Part shown: positions 51,652 through 60,133 of the stretch, piece by piece | Layout of the letters: the number at the start of each line of letters is the position of its first letter | Position numbering within the stretch: the stretch's first letter is position 1 | Source of the DNA: BOG-1155 sp050012495 | Lineage (GTDB): Bacteria > Desulfobacterota > Syntrophorhabdia > Syntrophorhabdales > WCHB1-27 | DNA length: 64,000 nucleotides | Direction of reading: 5' to 3' | Assembly (NCBI GenBank): GCA_050012495.1 | Contig: JBEKHB010000012.1 | Coordinates: forward strand, 1 to 64,000 | Notes under the pieces: model-generated | The model's database searches: none | Told to the model about the DNA's origin: nothing | What the model saw: the letters and a program-made list of their open reading frames with translations, nothing else | Made by a program: the position numbers and the translations under genes

Positions 51652-52511
51652 TGGACGGGGAACATAACGACCCGGTCAGGATTGTCGTAAAAAAGAGCAG
51701 GGACCACGGAGGCCACCACGGAGGCGCGTGGAAGGTCGCCTACGCCGATTTCGTCACCGCCATGATGGCCCTCTTCATCGTCCTCTGGATCCTGGGACAG
51801 AGCACGGACGTCAAGGAGGCTATCGCCGCCTACTTCAAGGACCCCGGGGCCTTCACGAGCACCAGGTCGGGCGGCGTGCTTCAGGGCGGCCCGAAACCGC
51901 TCCTCTTTACCCCGCCCGTCGCATCCCCCCCTGCCCCCGATAAACGCACCGGCGACCTGGAAAGGCTCAAAGCCGAAGCAAAAAGCATTCAGGAGAAGAT
52001 AGCATCCGTTCCCGACTTCAGTAAGTTCAAGGAGAAGATTGAGGTAATGGTGACCCCCGAAGGGCTCAGGATCGACCTCGTGGAAGTTTCGGAGGGTTTG
52101 TTCTTCGATATCGGCAAGGCAAAGCTCAAGCCGGAGGCGGTCCGGCTGCTCAAGCTCATCGCCTCCCGCCTGGCAACCCTGCCGAATAAGATTGTGGTGG
52201 AAGGCTATACCGACGCCCGGCCTTACGTCTCGTCCGGGTACTCGAACTGGGACTTGAGCGTAGACAGGGCCAACAGCGCGCGGGGGGTATTGGAGGAGAG
52301 CGGCCTTGCGAAGGACCAGATACGCGAGGTGCGGGGTTTCGCCGACAGGAAGCTGAGGGTCCCCGAGAGACCGTTCGATTACGCGAACAGGCGGGTCAGC
52401 ATCCTCGTGGCCGCTGGGGGCGCCGGGCCGGTACTGCACGACGCGCCTCGTGCGCAATCCGGCCGTTTCGCGCCATCCGGCGGAATGCCGCCGCAAAAGC
52501 AGGGAAAATGA
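51651..52511 (+). CDS. motB: Flagellar motor stator protein MotB
   Basis: 286 residues. A single N-terminal membrane helix carries the channel aspartate (WKVAYADFVTAMMALFIVLW). It is followed by a periplasmic linker with the plug-like segment DVKEAIAAYFKDPGAF and a C-terminal OmpA-type peptidoglycan-binding domain (VVEGYTDARPYVSSGYSNWD, LSVDRANSARGVLEESGL). The basic N-terminal leader (VKKSRDHGGHHGG) is longer than usual. It overlaps motA by one base and the response-regulator gene by four, so the three are co-translated. Confidence 0.93.
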   Translation: MDGEHNDPVRIVVKKSRDHGGHHGGAWKVAYADFVTAMMALFIVLWILGQSTDVKEAIAAYFKDPGAFTSTRSGGVLQGGPKPLLFTPPVASPPAPDKRTGDLERLKAEAKSIQEKIASVPDFSKFKEKIEVMVTPEGLRIDLVEVSEGLFFDIGKAKLKPEAVRLLKLIASRLATLPNKIVVEGYTDARPYVSSGYSNWDLSVDRANSARGVLEESGLAKDQIREVRGFADRKLRVPERPFDYANRRVSILVAAGGAGPVLHDAPRAQSGRFAPSGGMPPQKQGK

Positions 52512-53722
52512 GCGACACCGGGAGGAGATCACGCATACTTGTGGTCAATGACGATCCGGAAACCCTCGATCTGATCGCGGAAATTTTGCGGAAAGACGAG
52601 GCCGTCGAGGTCCGGCTCAGCCGCGATGCGCGGGAGGGAGGGGCCGTCACGTCCGAGTTTGCCCCCGACCTGATCATGTGCAGCCTCACCGACGCCGCCG
52701 ATTGGGTGCGCTTCCGTTTACGCCTGCAAGGGCATGAAGAAACCAACTCTTTTCTGCTCCTCCTTGTCTGCGACAGGGGGGACGTCGGGATGATCGGCCG
52801 GAGCCTCGAACAGGGGGTCGATGATTATATCGAGAAGGGACTCTGCCCCCATATCCTCCTTCCCAGGATCCGATCCCTGGTCGGTGCGAAGAGGCTTCAG
52901 GAAGAGCTGAAGGCGGAAGAGGAGAGGCTGAGTGAGAAAAACACGCTCCTCAAGAGAAACTTTGAGGAACTGACGGCCATCCTGCTCAAGATTCTCGAGG
53001 TGCGCGTGCCGGGGGCAAGCGACCGCGCCCGTGATGCGAAGACTTGCGTCAAATTCATCGCGGAAAAACTCCACTTTCCCCACGAAAAACGCAAACAGAT
53101 TGTATTTGCCGGCCTCCTGCACGAGATAGGCAAAGTCGGCCTGCCGGATGGCGTGGCGGGCAAGCAGCACCTCAACCTGCCTGCAGAGCTCAGGTCCGCG
53201 TACCGCCAGCACCCGACCATCGGCTCGATGATCATATCCACCATGACGGGCTACAGGGAATCGGCCGAGGCAGTCCATCACCAGCTCGAAAACTATGACG
53301 GCTCGGGCTTTCCTGATGGGTTGATGGGGGAGGAGATACCCAGCCACGCGAGGATTCTCAGGGCCGTCGTATTCCAGGAGGAGCTTCGCGGGCAAGGTTG
53401 CGCAATCGACGCCATCATCGAACAGGTGCACCTCGCGATACATTCGGTCCTGGAGCAAAGGATAGCGAACCTCCTCATAGAATTCCTTCGTGAGCACAAC
53501 GTAAAGCCCGAAACCAACAAGCTGAAGCTCCGCGTGGACGACCTAAAGCCTGGAATGGTGATCGCCGAAGACGTCTATGCGGCAAGCGGCGTCAAACTGC
53601 TCCCCAAGGGTGTGCAGTTGCGGGACAAAACGCTGGCCCTTCTGCTGGAGCGCAACGAGACGGACCCGGTTCTCGGCGGCATCTATATCCTCACCGACTG
53701 GTCCCTGCTTTACGGGACATGA
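52508..53722 (+). CDS. Divergent receiver plus HD-GYP protein
   Basis: 404 residues. The N-terminal receiver-like domain (ILVVNDDPETLDLIAEILRK) lacks the phosphorylated Asp: the strand reads APDLIMCSLTDAADW. A coiled coil follows (LQEELKAEEERLSEKNTLL), then an HD-GYP-type domain whose signature reads LLHEIGKVGLPD (HE instead of HD) and NYDGSGFPDG (GFP instead of GYP). The C-terminal KPGMVIAEDVYAASGVKLLP resembles DUF3391-like segments of HD-GYP proteins. It is fused to the motAB operon by a four-base overlap, so it probably tunes motility. c-di-GMP hydrolysis is uncertain. Confidence 0.8.
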   Translation: MSDTGRRSRILVVNDDPETLDLIAEILRKDEAVEVRLSRDAREGGAVTSEFAPDLIMCSLTDAADWVRFRLRLQGHEETNSFLLLLVCDRGDVGMIGRSLEQGVDDYIEKGLCPHILLPRIRSLVGAKRLQEELKAEEERLSEKNTLLKRNFEELTAILLKILEVRVPGASDRARDAKTCVKFIAEKLHFPHEKRKQIVFAGLLHEIGKVGLPDGVAGKQHLNLPAELRSAYRQHPTIGSMIISTMTGYRESAEAVHHQLENYDGSGFPDGLMGEEIPSHARILRAVVFQEELRGQGCAIDAIIEQVHLAIHSVLEQRIANLLIEFLREHNVKPETNKLKLRVDDLKPGMVIAEDVYAASGVKLLPKGVQLRDKTLALLLERNETDPVLGGIYILTDWSLLYGT

Positions 53723-53801
53723 ATTCGCGTCTTGCCTTATCTTCTTGCCCTCCCCTGCCGATAATCTTCAAGGAGTATCACTCGCGTACAAGGAGCCGCT
53801 T

Positions 53802-56312
53802 ATGACACGAAAAGCCGAATCCGACACAAACGTGACGCCGATGCCTCTGCCCGGCCGAGAACCTGACATGGCGGGGAACGAGCGCTACCGCAAGTCTCTG
53901 CTCAACCACCTCACCCTCGGTCTGGCGAAGGACATGTATTCGGCCACCTCCAGGGACAAGTTCAACGCGGCCGTCCTCTCAGTGAGAGCGGCCATGATTA
54001 AGAACTGGATCAACACGCAGCAGCAGTACTACCTGGCCGACACGAAGCGCGTCTACTACCTCTCCCTCGAATTCCTCCTTGGCCGGCTCCTCAATTCATA
54101 CCTCATCAACCTCGGCCTTGCGGAGCAGTACCGCGAGGCCGTGGGCGTCCTCGACATCTCCCTGGAGGAGGTGCTGGAGCACGAGTGGGACGCCGCCCTC
54201 GGCAACGGCGGCCTCGGAAGGCTTGCCGCCTGCTTTCTCGATTCCGTGGCGACCCTCCGGTACCCCTGCTACGGGTATGGCATACGGTACGAATACGGCA
54301 TCTTCTCCCAGAGGATCAAAGAGGGCTACCAGTCCGAGGCGCCGGACAACTGGCTCCGGTACGGCAATTTCTGGGAATTCCCCCGGGCAGAGCTTCTCTA
54401 CCCCGTCCGCTTCTACGGTCATGTCCAGACCCACGGCTGTCCCAACGGCCGGCCGAGGGCGGCGTGGATCGAGACCGACGAGATACTGGCCATGGCCTAT
54501 GACTATCCGGTGCCGGGATATAGAAACAACTTCGTCAATACCCTCCGTCTCTGGGCGGCGAAATCGACCCGTGATTTCAACCTGGAGTACTTCAACAGCG
54601 GCGACTACGTGAAGGCTGTGGAGGACAAAAACAGCAGCGAAAATATCTCCAAAGTCCTCTACCCGAACGACGCTTCCCTCGCAGGCAAAGAACTCCGTCT
54701 CAAACAGCAGTACTTCTTCGTCGCGGCAACCCTGGGCGACGTGCTCCGAAGGTACAGGAAATTCCACGACACCTACGACGCCTTCCCCCAAAAGGTGGCG
54801 ATCCAGTTAAACGATACCCACCCCTCCATCGCCATCCCGGAGCTGATGCGCATCTTCGTGGACGAGGAAGGCCTCGAGTGGGAAGACGCCTGGGCGATCA
54901 CGACACGGACGATCGGCTATACGAACCACACCATTCTCCCCGAGGCGCTCGAAACGTGGTCGGAGGAACTGGTGGGACACCTGCTCCCCCGCCACCTCCA
55001 GATCATCCGGGAAATCGACAGGCGGTTCCTTATCCAGGTAACGCGACGGTTTCCCGGCGAGCCCGAACGGAAAGAGAAGACCGCCATTATCACCGGTTGC
55101 GGCGGAGGCGTCGTCCATATGGCGCGGCTCGCCATCGTGGGCAGCCACGCGACCAACGGCGTCTCCCGGATGCACTCGGAGATCCTGAAGGCCGACATCT
55201 TCAACGACTTCTACCTCATGTACCCCGAGCGCTTCCATAACATCACCAACGGCATTACCTACAGGCGATGGCTCCTGGAGGCAAATCCCGGGCTTTCGGC
55301 CCTGATCACCGGGGCTATCGGCGACGGGTGGACGCACGACCTGGAGCGACTGGCCGACCTGGAGCCGTTCGCCCGGGACGACGGTTTCTGCAAGGCCTTC
55401 GAGGAGATAAAGCAGGCGAACAAGGCGAGGCTCGCCGCTTTCCTTGCGACGAACGACAAGATCACCATCAACCCGTCTTTCCTCCTCGACTGCCAGGCAA
55501 AGCGGTTCCACGAATACAAGCGGCAGCTCCTCAACGTCTTCCACGCCATTACCCTCTATAACAGGCTCGTCGAAGGGAGAGAGACGGATTCATTCACCCC
55601 GAGGACTATCCTGTTTTCCGGCAAGTCCGCACCTGGGTACCTCCTGTGTAAGCTCATCATCAAGCTGATCCACAATGTGGCCGACGTGATCGCCGCCCAT
55701 CCCCTGGTGAGGGAGAAGCTCCAGGTGGTCTTCGTGCCCAATTACGGCGTGACCCTGGCCCAGTTCATCATCCCTGCCGCGGAGCTGTCCGAGCAGATAT
55801 CGACAGCCGGTTTCGAGGCCTCCGGCACCGGCAACATGAAGTTCATGCTCAACGGCGCCCTCACGATCGGCACCCTCGACGGGGCGAACGTCGAGATCCG
55901 CGACGAGGCGGGGGAGGAGAACTTCTTTCGCTTCGGTCTCGACAGCAGCGAGGTGCAGGCCCTCCGGCCGGGCTATGACCCGAAGAAATATATCGACGAG
56001 AACGGCGAGCTGAAGCGGATCATCAGCCAGCTTGGCAACGGGTTTTTCTCCGCCGAGAACCCCTCCCTCTTTCAGCCCATCCTCGACACCCTGCAGGGCG
56101 GCGACCGTTTCTTCGTGCTCGCCGACTACGAGGGCTACATAAGCTGCCAGGAGGCCGTGTCGATTGCCTATCGGGACCGCGAGGAATGGACGAGAAAAGC
56201 GGTCATCAACGTGGCCCGGTCGGGGAAGTTCTCGAGCGACAGGGCGGTAGAGGAGTACGCGCGGCGCATCTGGGACGTGGCCCCGTTGCGTTCCGGCGAG
56301 GCGACGCAGTAA
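53802..56312 (+). CDS. glgP: Glycogen phosphorylase
   Basis: 836 residues from ATG 53802, seven bases after AGGAG; the frame is open further upstream but overlaps the preceding gene. It releases glucose 1-phosphate from glycogen or maltodextrin. Family blocks are VYYLSLEFLLGRLLNSYLIN, then ALGNGGLGRLAACFLDSVAT, VAIQLNDTHPSIAIPELMRI and the PLP-lysine motif EASGTGNMKFMLNGALTIGT near the C-terminus. The length is normal and no regulatory extension is seen. It is transcribed in the same direction as motAB and the HD-GYP gene, 80 bases downstream. Confidence 0.95.
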   Translation: MTRKAESDTNVTPMPLPGREPDMAGNERYRKSLLNHLTLGLAKDMYSATSRDKFNAAVLSVRAAMIKNWINTQQQYYLADTKRVYYLSLEFLLGRLLNSYLINLGLAEQYREAVGVLDISLEEVLEHEWDAALGNGGLGRLAACFLDSVATLRYPCYGYGIRYEYGIFSQRIKEGYQSEAPDNWLRYGNFWEFPRAELLYPVRFYGHVQTHGCPNGRPRAAWIETDEILAMAYDYPVPGYRNNFVNTLRLWAAKSTRDFNLEYFNSGDYVKAVEDKNSSENISKVLYPNDASLAGKELRLKQQYFFVAATLGDVLRRYRKFHDTYDAFPQKVAIQLNDTHPSIAIPELMRIFVDEEGLEWEDAWAITTRTIGYTNHTILPEALETWSEELVGHLLPRHLQIIREIDRRFLIQVTRRFPGEPERKEKTAIITGCGGGVVHMARLAIVGSHATNGVSRMHSEILKADIFNDFYLMYPERFHNITNGITYRRWLLEANPGLSALITGAIGDGWTHDLERLADLEPFARDDGFCKAFEEIKQANKARLAAFLATNDKITINPSFLLDCQAKRFHEYKRQLLNVFHAITLYNRLVEGRETDSFTPRTILFSGKSAPGYLLCKLIIKLIHNVADVIAAHPLVREKLQVVFVPNYGVTLAQFIIPAAELSEQISTAGFEASGTGNMKFMLNGALTIGTLDGANVEIRDEAGEENFFRFGLDSSEVQALRPGYDPKKYIDENGELKRIISQLGNGFFSAENPSLFQPILDTLQGGDRFFVLADYEGYISCQEAVSIAYRDREEWTRKAVINVARSGKFSSDRAVEEYARRIWDVAPLRSGEATQ

Positions 56313-56322
56313 TGCGGCGACC

Positions 56323-56345
56323 GGTCACCTTAGGGTCCGGTGACC
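56323..56345. terminator. Hairpin between convergent glgP and gas-vesicle cluster
   Basis: GGTCACC (56323-56329) and GGTGACC (56339-56345) form a seven-base stem over a nine-base loop, ten bases after the glgP stop. There is no T-run, so terminator function is tentative. Confidence 0.45.
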
Positions 56346-56362
56346 TTCGGGCTTCCGTTGCT

Positions 56363-57058
56363 TTATGCCGGCGGGTGACTGCAGAGACTCTCTGTCAGAT
56401 ACTTCCTCAGCTTTTCGACCCTCCCCTTATTGCTGCGGTAAAGCGGCAGAACGTTCTGATATTCCCTTACCTTGTTTATGTCTTTAAGCTCTTCCACATG
56501 AACATCTTTTTCAAGCCACTTCCTCACGTTATGAAATGCACCGATAAACAGAATACCCTTTCCCCCTTCCTGCAGCGTATCGTTTATCTGCTTCGCAATG
56601 AACTTATCCCTTCTTTCCAAAAGCGTATTTTTTGCGAGCTTATACTTCAGGGCCGCGGCAAGCTTTTGCGCCCGGTTCTTTGCCTGCGTTATCTTGAGAA
56701 TCCAGGCGCGTTCCTCCTTTACGAGGCTTAAATCTTCCGTCTTGACGAGAACGGCGCCTTTCCCGATCAGTGCCGAGATGATCTGATAATTCCGGCTGCC
56801 TGTCTGAAGAACTTCCCGAACTATTGCCACGGCTGTTTCACCGCCTGCTACCATGCCGTCCTGGTATATCTTGAAACCCGGTACTTCAATGGAATCAAAA
56901 TACCCGGCAATTGCGTCCCAGAAACCGAGGACGGTCTCCTCGTGCCTTTTCCAAAGTGTCTCACCGAATTCCCTCAGACCTCTTGCGGCAATGTCCTCGC
57001 CCATGGAGCCGAGGTCCGCCTCTGTGTGGATAATTGGGACGTAGAGTAACGCACGCAT
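56363..57058 (-). CDS. Hypothetical protein, last gene of gas-vesicle-type cluster
   Basis: 231 residues, not recognised. It begins MRALLYVPIIHTEADLGSMG and has no signal peptide or metal motif. It contains a mixed alpha/beta N-terminal half (EVPGFKIYQDGMVAGGETAV, LIGKGAVLVKTED) and a lysine-rich helical C-terminal half (ITQAKNRAQKLAAALKYKLA, GILFIGAFHNVRKWLEKDV). AGGAG precedes the ATG, and the gene follows the GvpA/J-family gene by 13 bases, so it belongs to the same transcript. The alternation of strands and helices around LFIGAFHN might indicate a TraB-like or nucleotide-independent hydrolase fold, but this is a guess. Confidence 0.7.
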   Translation of the reverse strand: MRALLYVPIIHTEADLGSMGEDIAARGLREFGETLWKRHEETVLGFWDAIAGYFDSIEVPGFKIYQDGMVAGGETAVAIVREVLQTGSRNYQIISALIGKGAVLVKTEDLSLVKEERAWILKITQAKNRAQKLAAALKYKLAKNTLLERRDKFIAKQINDTLQEGGKGILFIGAFHNVRKWLEKDVHVEELKDINKVREYQNVLPLYRSNKGRVEKLRKYLTESLCSHPPA

Positions 57059-57071
57059 CCCGGCTCCTGTC

Positions 57072-57368
57072 TTATTTCACCCTCTCTTCCAGCCGTTCAA
57101 TCCTCTTTTTCAATGCCTTTGCCTCATTCTCAATAGCGTGTCTCTTTCTGCCATTGGATAAATAGGGGTCCTGCTGCCACCAGTTAATCCCCATCTCCAT
57201 CGCTTTATCGACAGATGCGATCAACAGCCTTATCTTAATGGTTAACAGTTCAATGTCTGCAATTCTTATCTGGATGTCTCCTGCAATAACAATTCCTTTA
57301 TCCAGTACTCTTTCCAGTATGTCGGCAAGATTGGTAGCCTGAATTGCATGCACCATTTGTTCGGCCAT
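57072..57368 (-). CDS. GvpA/J-family gas-vesicle shell or nucleator protein
   Basis: 98 residues. The conserved GvpA-fold core is clear: LADILERVLDKGIVIAGDIQ, then IRIADIELLTIKIRLLIASV, that is helix, beta-hairpin, beta-hairpin, helix. The extended charged C-terminal coiled coil (KALKKRIERLEERVK) and the IxxADIELL wording are closer to GvpJ/M than to the short structural GvpA. GGGAGAG precedes the ATG. It could be the main shell protein of an unusual vesicle or a minor nucleator. No other candidate for GvpA exists in the window. Confidence 0.75.
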   Translation of the reverse strand: MAEQMVHAIQATNLADILERVLDKGIVIAGDIQIRIADIELLTIKIRLLIASVDKAMEMGINWWQQDPYLSNGRKRHAIENEAKALKKRIERLEERVK

Positions 57369-57379
57369 AAGACTCTCCC

Positions 57380-57913
57380 TTATATCAGATCTCCCAAAGG
57401 ACCGAGATTAAGATTCATGTCTTCATCCTTGATACCGAAGATCGCCTGGATTTCCTGCATCTTTTTCTTTACCGCTTTCAGACTTAATCCCAACTTTTGG
57501 ATCTCAACGGAAGAAAGCGATCCCCTCCGCACTCTCCTGAATGCCTCCTTCTCCATAAGCTTTCTTATCAACTCGATAATGGTTAAAATGAGCTTTGCCA
57601 AACCCTGTTCAGTTTCCCTCGGGCTGTCTGCGTGTATAATCCTGGGGATGTTTTCTTCGGCCTTTTTTATCTCGTTTTGTAATTTCTCGATATAGGCGAT
57701 GTCTTCTTTGGTCAATGCCTTTTCGGGGCTGCCGGGGCGCCTTCCCGATAACTCCTCAGCCTTGGCAACAGAAGTGAGTATGAGCCTCAAACCCAGAAAC
57801 ACCAGGTCTACATCCGCTATCCGTAGCACCATGTCGCCGTTGATAACCACTCCCTTTTCCACGACCTTGTCCAGGACATCAAACAGCGCAACCCTCTCAT
57901 GTGTAGCTGTCAT
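57380..57913 (-). CDS. GvpJ-GvpK fusion protein
   Basis: 177 residues from ATG 57913 (GGAG upstream), overlapping the preceding gvpF/L stop. Residues about 1-65 are a GvpA/J-type domain (LFDVLDKVVEKGVVINGDMV, then LRIADVDLVFLGLRLILTSV). Residues about 95-177 match GvpK (ETEQGLAKLILTIIELIRKL, then KEAFRRVRRGSLSSVEIQKL, then the IFGIKDEDMNLNLGPLGDL tail). The two parts are normally separate genes involved in nucleating and assembling the vesicle. The fusion fixes them one to one. The linker (SGRRPGSPEKALTKEDI) is short. Confidence 0.8.
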   Translation of the reverse strand: MTATHERVALFDVLDKVVEKGVVINGDMVLRIADVDLVFLGLRLILTSVAKAEELSGRRPGSPEKALTKEDIAYIEKLQNEIKKAEENIPRIIHADSPRETEQGLAKLILTIIELIRKLMEKEAFRRVRRGSLSSVEIQKLGLSLKAVKKKMQEIQAIFGIKDEDMNLNLGPLGDLI

Positions 57914-58749
57914 GCCGTCTCCTGCGGCCCGTAGGAATCGGTAAAATTGAAGGGCGGCCACGGGCCGCTGTATTCGAGGTGAAGCCCCTTTGTGCGAAGC
58001 TCCCCGGCGGTGCCGTCAACGGTCTTCTTGAATGCATCGAGCTTATCTGCATGGACTAAAAAGGCTGCATTGAAAACCATCCTCTCTGTTTTGCCCGTCA
58101 TCTCTCTGTCAAGAATCCTTGTCCTTACGGATTCTGTTGCCTCTTCACCCAGTTTTCCGAAGAGCTTTTCCGAAGCGGCGTCCAATTCTTTGTCTGCCTC
58201 ATGACGAACGGCCTCTTTCAGCTCTTCTTCCATAAAGTAGGCCATGCCCTCGGGCATTGAGGCAATTTCCTGCTCTTTCAACCTTATTTCCGCATTATTT
58301 TCCTTAACCGTCAGCTCAAATCTTTCTTCATCCATAAGATATACCTTCACATTCCATTCCTGTTTCCCTTGAATCTTATGCAACAACCCGCTCATCTTTG
58401 CATGGTTCCTGTCAAGGGTTTCTTTCAGTCCTGCCTCGTCGTTAAAAATGGTGCCGAACCTCATGGGGATCACGCTGACAAGCCCATCAATCCCCCCCAT
58501 GGCCTCTTCGATAACGTCTTCGTGGATGAGAACCTTTTCCTTGATCCAGTCAAGGTCTCCCCGGGCCTTTTTCTGAATTTCTTCGGAGGTGAATTTCACC
58601 AGGGAAACTCTGCTGACAACCGCCTCGATCTCGCCCTGGACGATGGTGAAAATTCCCCTTTCTCCCTCAATGTCTCCCGTACGAAACGCTGAAGGCTCTT
58701 CAGTTTTTTCCCGCACACAATAAAGATACAATCCCTCCATACCCTTCAC
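57910..58749 (-). CDS. GvpF/L-family gas-vesicle protein (paralog 1)
   Basis: 279 residues from GTG 58749, coupled to gvpO by a GTGA overlap (ATG 58740 is an alternative). Two-domain GvpF/L hallmarks are GLYLYCVREKTE at the start, VVSRVSLVKFTSEEI, HEDVIEEAMGGIDGLVSVIP with MRFGTIF (the family VLPxRFGT), and GPWPPFNFTDSY at the end. GvpF/L proteins are accessory factors that chaperone GvpA and join the nascent vesicle. This copy is the longest of the simple paralogs and the most divergent in its middle. Confidence 0.88.
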   Translation of the reverse strand: MKGMEGLYLYCVREKTEEPSAFRTGDIEGERGIFTIVQGEIEAVVSRVSLVKFTSEEIQKKARGDLDWIKEKVLIHEDVIEEAMGGIDGLVSVIPMRFGTIFNDEAGLKETLDRNHAKMSGLLHKIQGKQEWNVKVYLMDEERFELTVKENNAEIRLKEQEIASMPEGMAYFMEEELKEAVRHEADKELDAASEKLFGKLGEEATESVRTRILDREMTGKTERMVFNAAFLVHADKLDAFKKTVDGTAGELRTKGLHLEYSGPWPPFNFTDSYGPQETA

Positions 58750-59012
58750 GCCTGCGATTGGTGGTTTGCAATCTTCTTTTCGTATGACTGAACCTCCAGG
58801 TTTTCATCAACCCTCACCTTATAGATGTTCAGATCCTTCACCTTCGTCGGCAGCCCGCAAGATTTGATGAGTGCGCTCTCTTCATATACCTCGACCTCTT
58901 CCTCCCACCCTTCGGGCGTTCTTGTGATCTTTACCACCTTCGCATCCTCTGCTGAGAGAATACTTTTAAAGAACCCCTTCGTCGCCTGGGTAACTTCTGC
59001 AATATTTGCCAT
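58746..59012 (-). CDS. GvpO-family gas-vesicle protein
   Basis: 88 residues. It matches GvpO: an N-terminal helix (EVTQATKGFFKSILSAEDAK) followed by GWEEEVEVYEESALIKSCGL and the YKVRVDENLEVQSYEK strand pair. GvpO is an essential or accessory protein in haloarchaeal and actinobacterial clusters, of unclear mechanism. AGGAGG precedes the ATG. Its stop overlaps the start of the downstream gvpF/L gene. Confidence 0.85.
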   Translation of the reverse strand: MANIAEVTQATKGFFKSILSAEDAKVVKITRTPEGWEEEVEVYEESALIKSCGLPTKVKDLNIYKVRVDENLEVQSYEKKIANHQSQA

Positions 59013-59041
59013 GTATCGCCTCCTATAGTGTTCTTTTCCGC

Positions 59042-59278
59042 TTACCCCTCTTCTCCTTCCGCGTACATCGCATGCAACCGTTCGAGAAGCGCCTTTTCCT
59101 GCCTCGTGTAGGTCTCTTCATCTATCTCATCCAGCTCGAACCGCAATTGCAATTCCATAAGCCGTTCCTTGACAAGCCCCTCGTCGGACATCTCGTGCTG
59201 AGCCATATCGTTAACCTTTTCGCTCAGCCAGATAATGCCTCTCAATGGTGAAAGAATTATGTCATCGATGAGGAACAT
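59042..59278 (-). CDS. GvpG-family gas-vesicle protein
   Basis: 78 residues, typical GvpG length. The N-terminal FLIDDIILSPLRGIIWLSEK and the acidic helix LQLRFELDEIDEETYTRQEK are diagnostic. GvpG is a small accessory protein that often sits between gvpF and gvpL genes, as it does here between paralogs. A weak ribosome-binding site (AGAGACG) precedes the ATG. The 84-base gap upstream separates it from gvpF/L paralog 2 and holds no gene. Confidence 0.85.
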   Translation of the reverse strand: MFLIDDIILSPLRGIIWLSEKVNDMAQHEMSDEGLVKERLMELQLRFELDEIDEETYTRQEKALLERLHAMYAEGEEG

Positions 59279-59362
59279 CGTCTCTTTCTTTTTCGGCGTT
59301 CAGATCCACGCGCTTTCGTTCCTGCAGCATGCAATCGGTACACGCCGCATGCTGGCAGCCAT

Positions 59363-60127
59363 TCATCCTCCCATGTTTATCACCAGGTTCACAAAATTGA
59401 ACGGCGGCAGGGTTCCCACATATTTAAACCTCACTTTGTCGTTATACCTATCTGCAAGCCCCTGAACTTCCCTGTCAAACTCCGCCTCTTTCTCTTGCGC
59501 TACCAGAAAAGCGGCGTTCATAATCATCAGCTCGCCATAGGTAGTGTTTATCCTGGCCTGTTCGCAAAGGGGCGATAATCTTCGTAATGCATCATCCTTA
59601 TAGAAGTCCCTTTCCTTTTGGAGTGCTGCTTCAACCATCCTGCCTATCTCCATCCTCTGGTAATATGATTTTTCAGGGAGCAACGGTATAATCTGCTCTT
59701 TCAGGGCCTTTATATCATCATTTTTCTCGAGAATTTCCTTATACAGCACGTGTTCCTGGAACAGCATCTTCACGCCGAGCTCTTTCTTGCCGTGCATGGT
59801 TTTTAATAACTCGATGAATTTGCGGTGCTCTCGCTCTAATATCAGTCTTACCGTTTCCACATTTTCAGCAATTGTCGCAAACCTGACCGGCAGCACCGTA
59901 TGGGTTTTCATTACCTCTTCAATGACCCGCTCATGAGAAATGAGATACTCCCGGGCAACAGGATATTTTTTGACAGGCGAATTGCTCACCACAGCCCCGA
60001 TATCCCGGAAGGGTACGGTATATACCGCGTCACCCCTTCCACCAATGCCGACGGCGCCGAACGACAGAGGTTCCTTTGACTCATTTATGCAATATATGTA
60101 TACCCCGTCTTCCAAAGTCGCTCCCAT
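59363..60127 (-). CDS. GvpF/L-family gas-vesicle protein (paralog 2)
   Basis: 254 residues from ATG 60127 (GTG 60133 is also possible; GAGAGGTGAG lies upstream). It contains GVYIYCINESKEPLSFG, VVSNSPVKKYPVAREYLISH, ERVIEEVMKTHTVLPVRFAT, LGVKMLFQEHVLY and ends VGTLPPFNFVNLVINMGG, so both GvpF/L subdomains are complete. It resembles paralog 3 closely in the first subdomain, which suggests a tandem duplication. It begins six bases after paralog 3 ends. Confidence 0.88.
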   Translation of the reverse strand: MGATLEDGVYIYCINESKEPLSFGAVGIGGRGDAVYTVPFRDIGAVVSNSPVKKYPVAREYLISHERVIEEVMKTHTVLPVRFATIAENVETVRLILEREHRKFIELLKTMHGKKELGVKMLFQEHVLYKEILEKNDDIKALKEQIIPLLPEKSYYQRMEIGRMVEAALQKERDFYKDDALRRLSPLCEQARINTTYGELMIMNAAFLVAQEKEAEFDREVQGLADRYNDKVRFKYVGTLPPFNFVNLVINMGG

Positions 60128-60133
60128 AAACAC

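Noticed and set aside
53577..53801. 75-residue N-terminal extension of glycogen phosphorylase
   Set aside because: It would overlap the HD-GYP gene out of frame, and the ATG at 53802 has a proper ribosome-binding site and the usual protein length.
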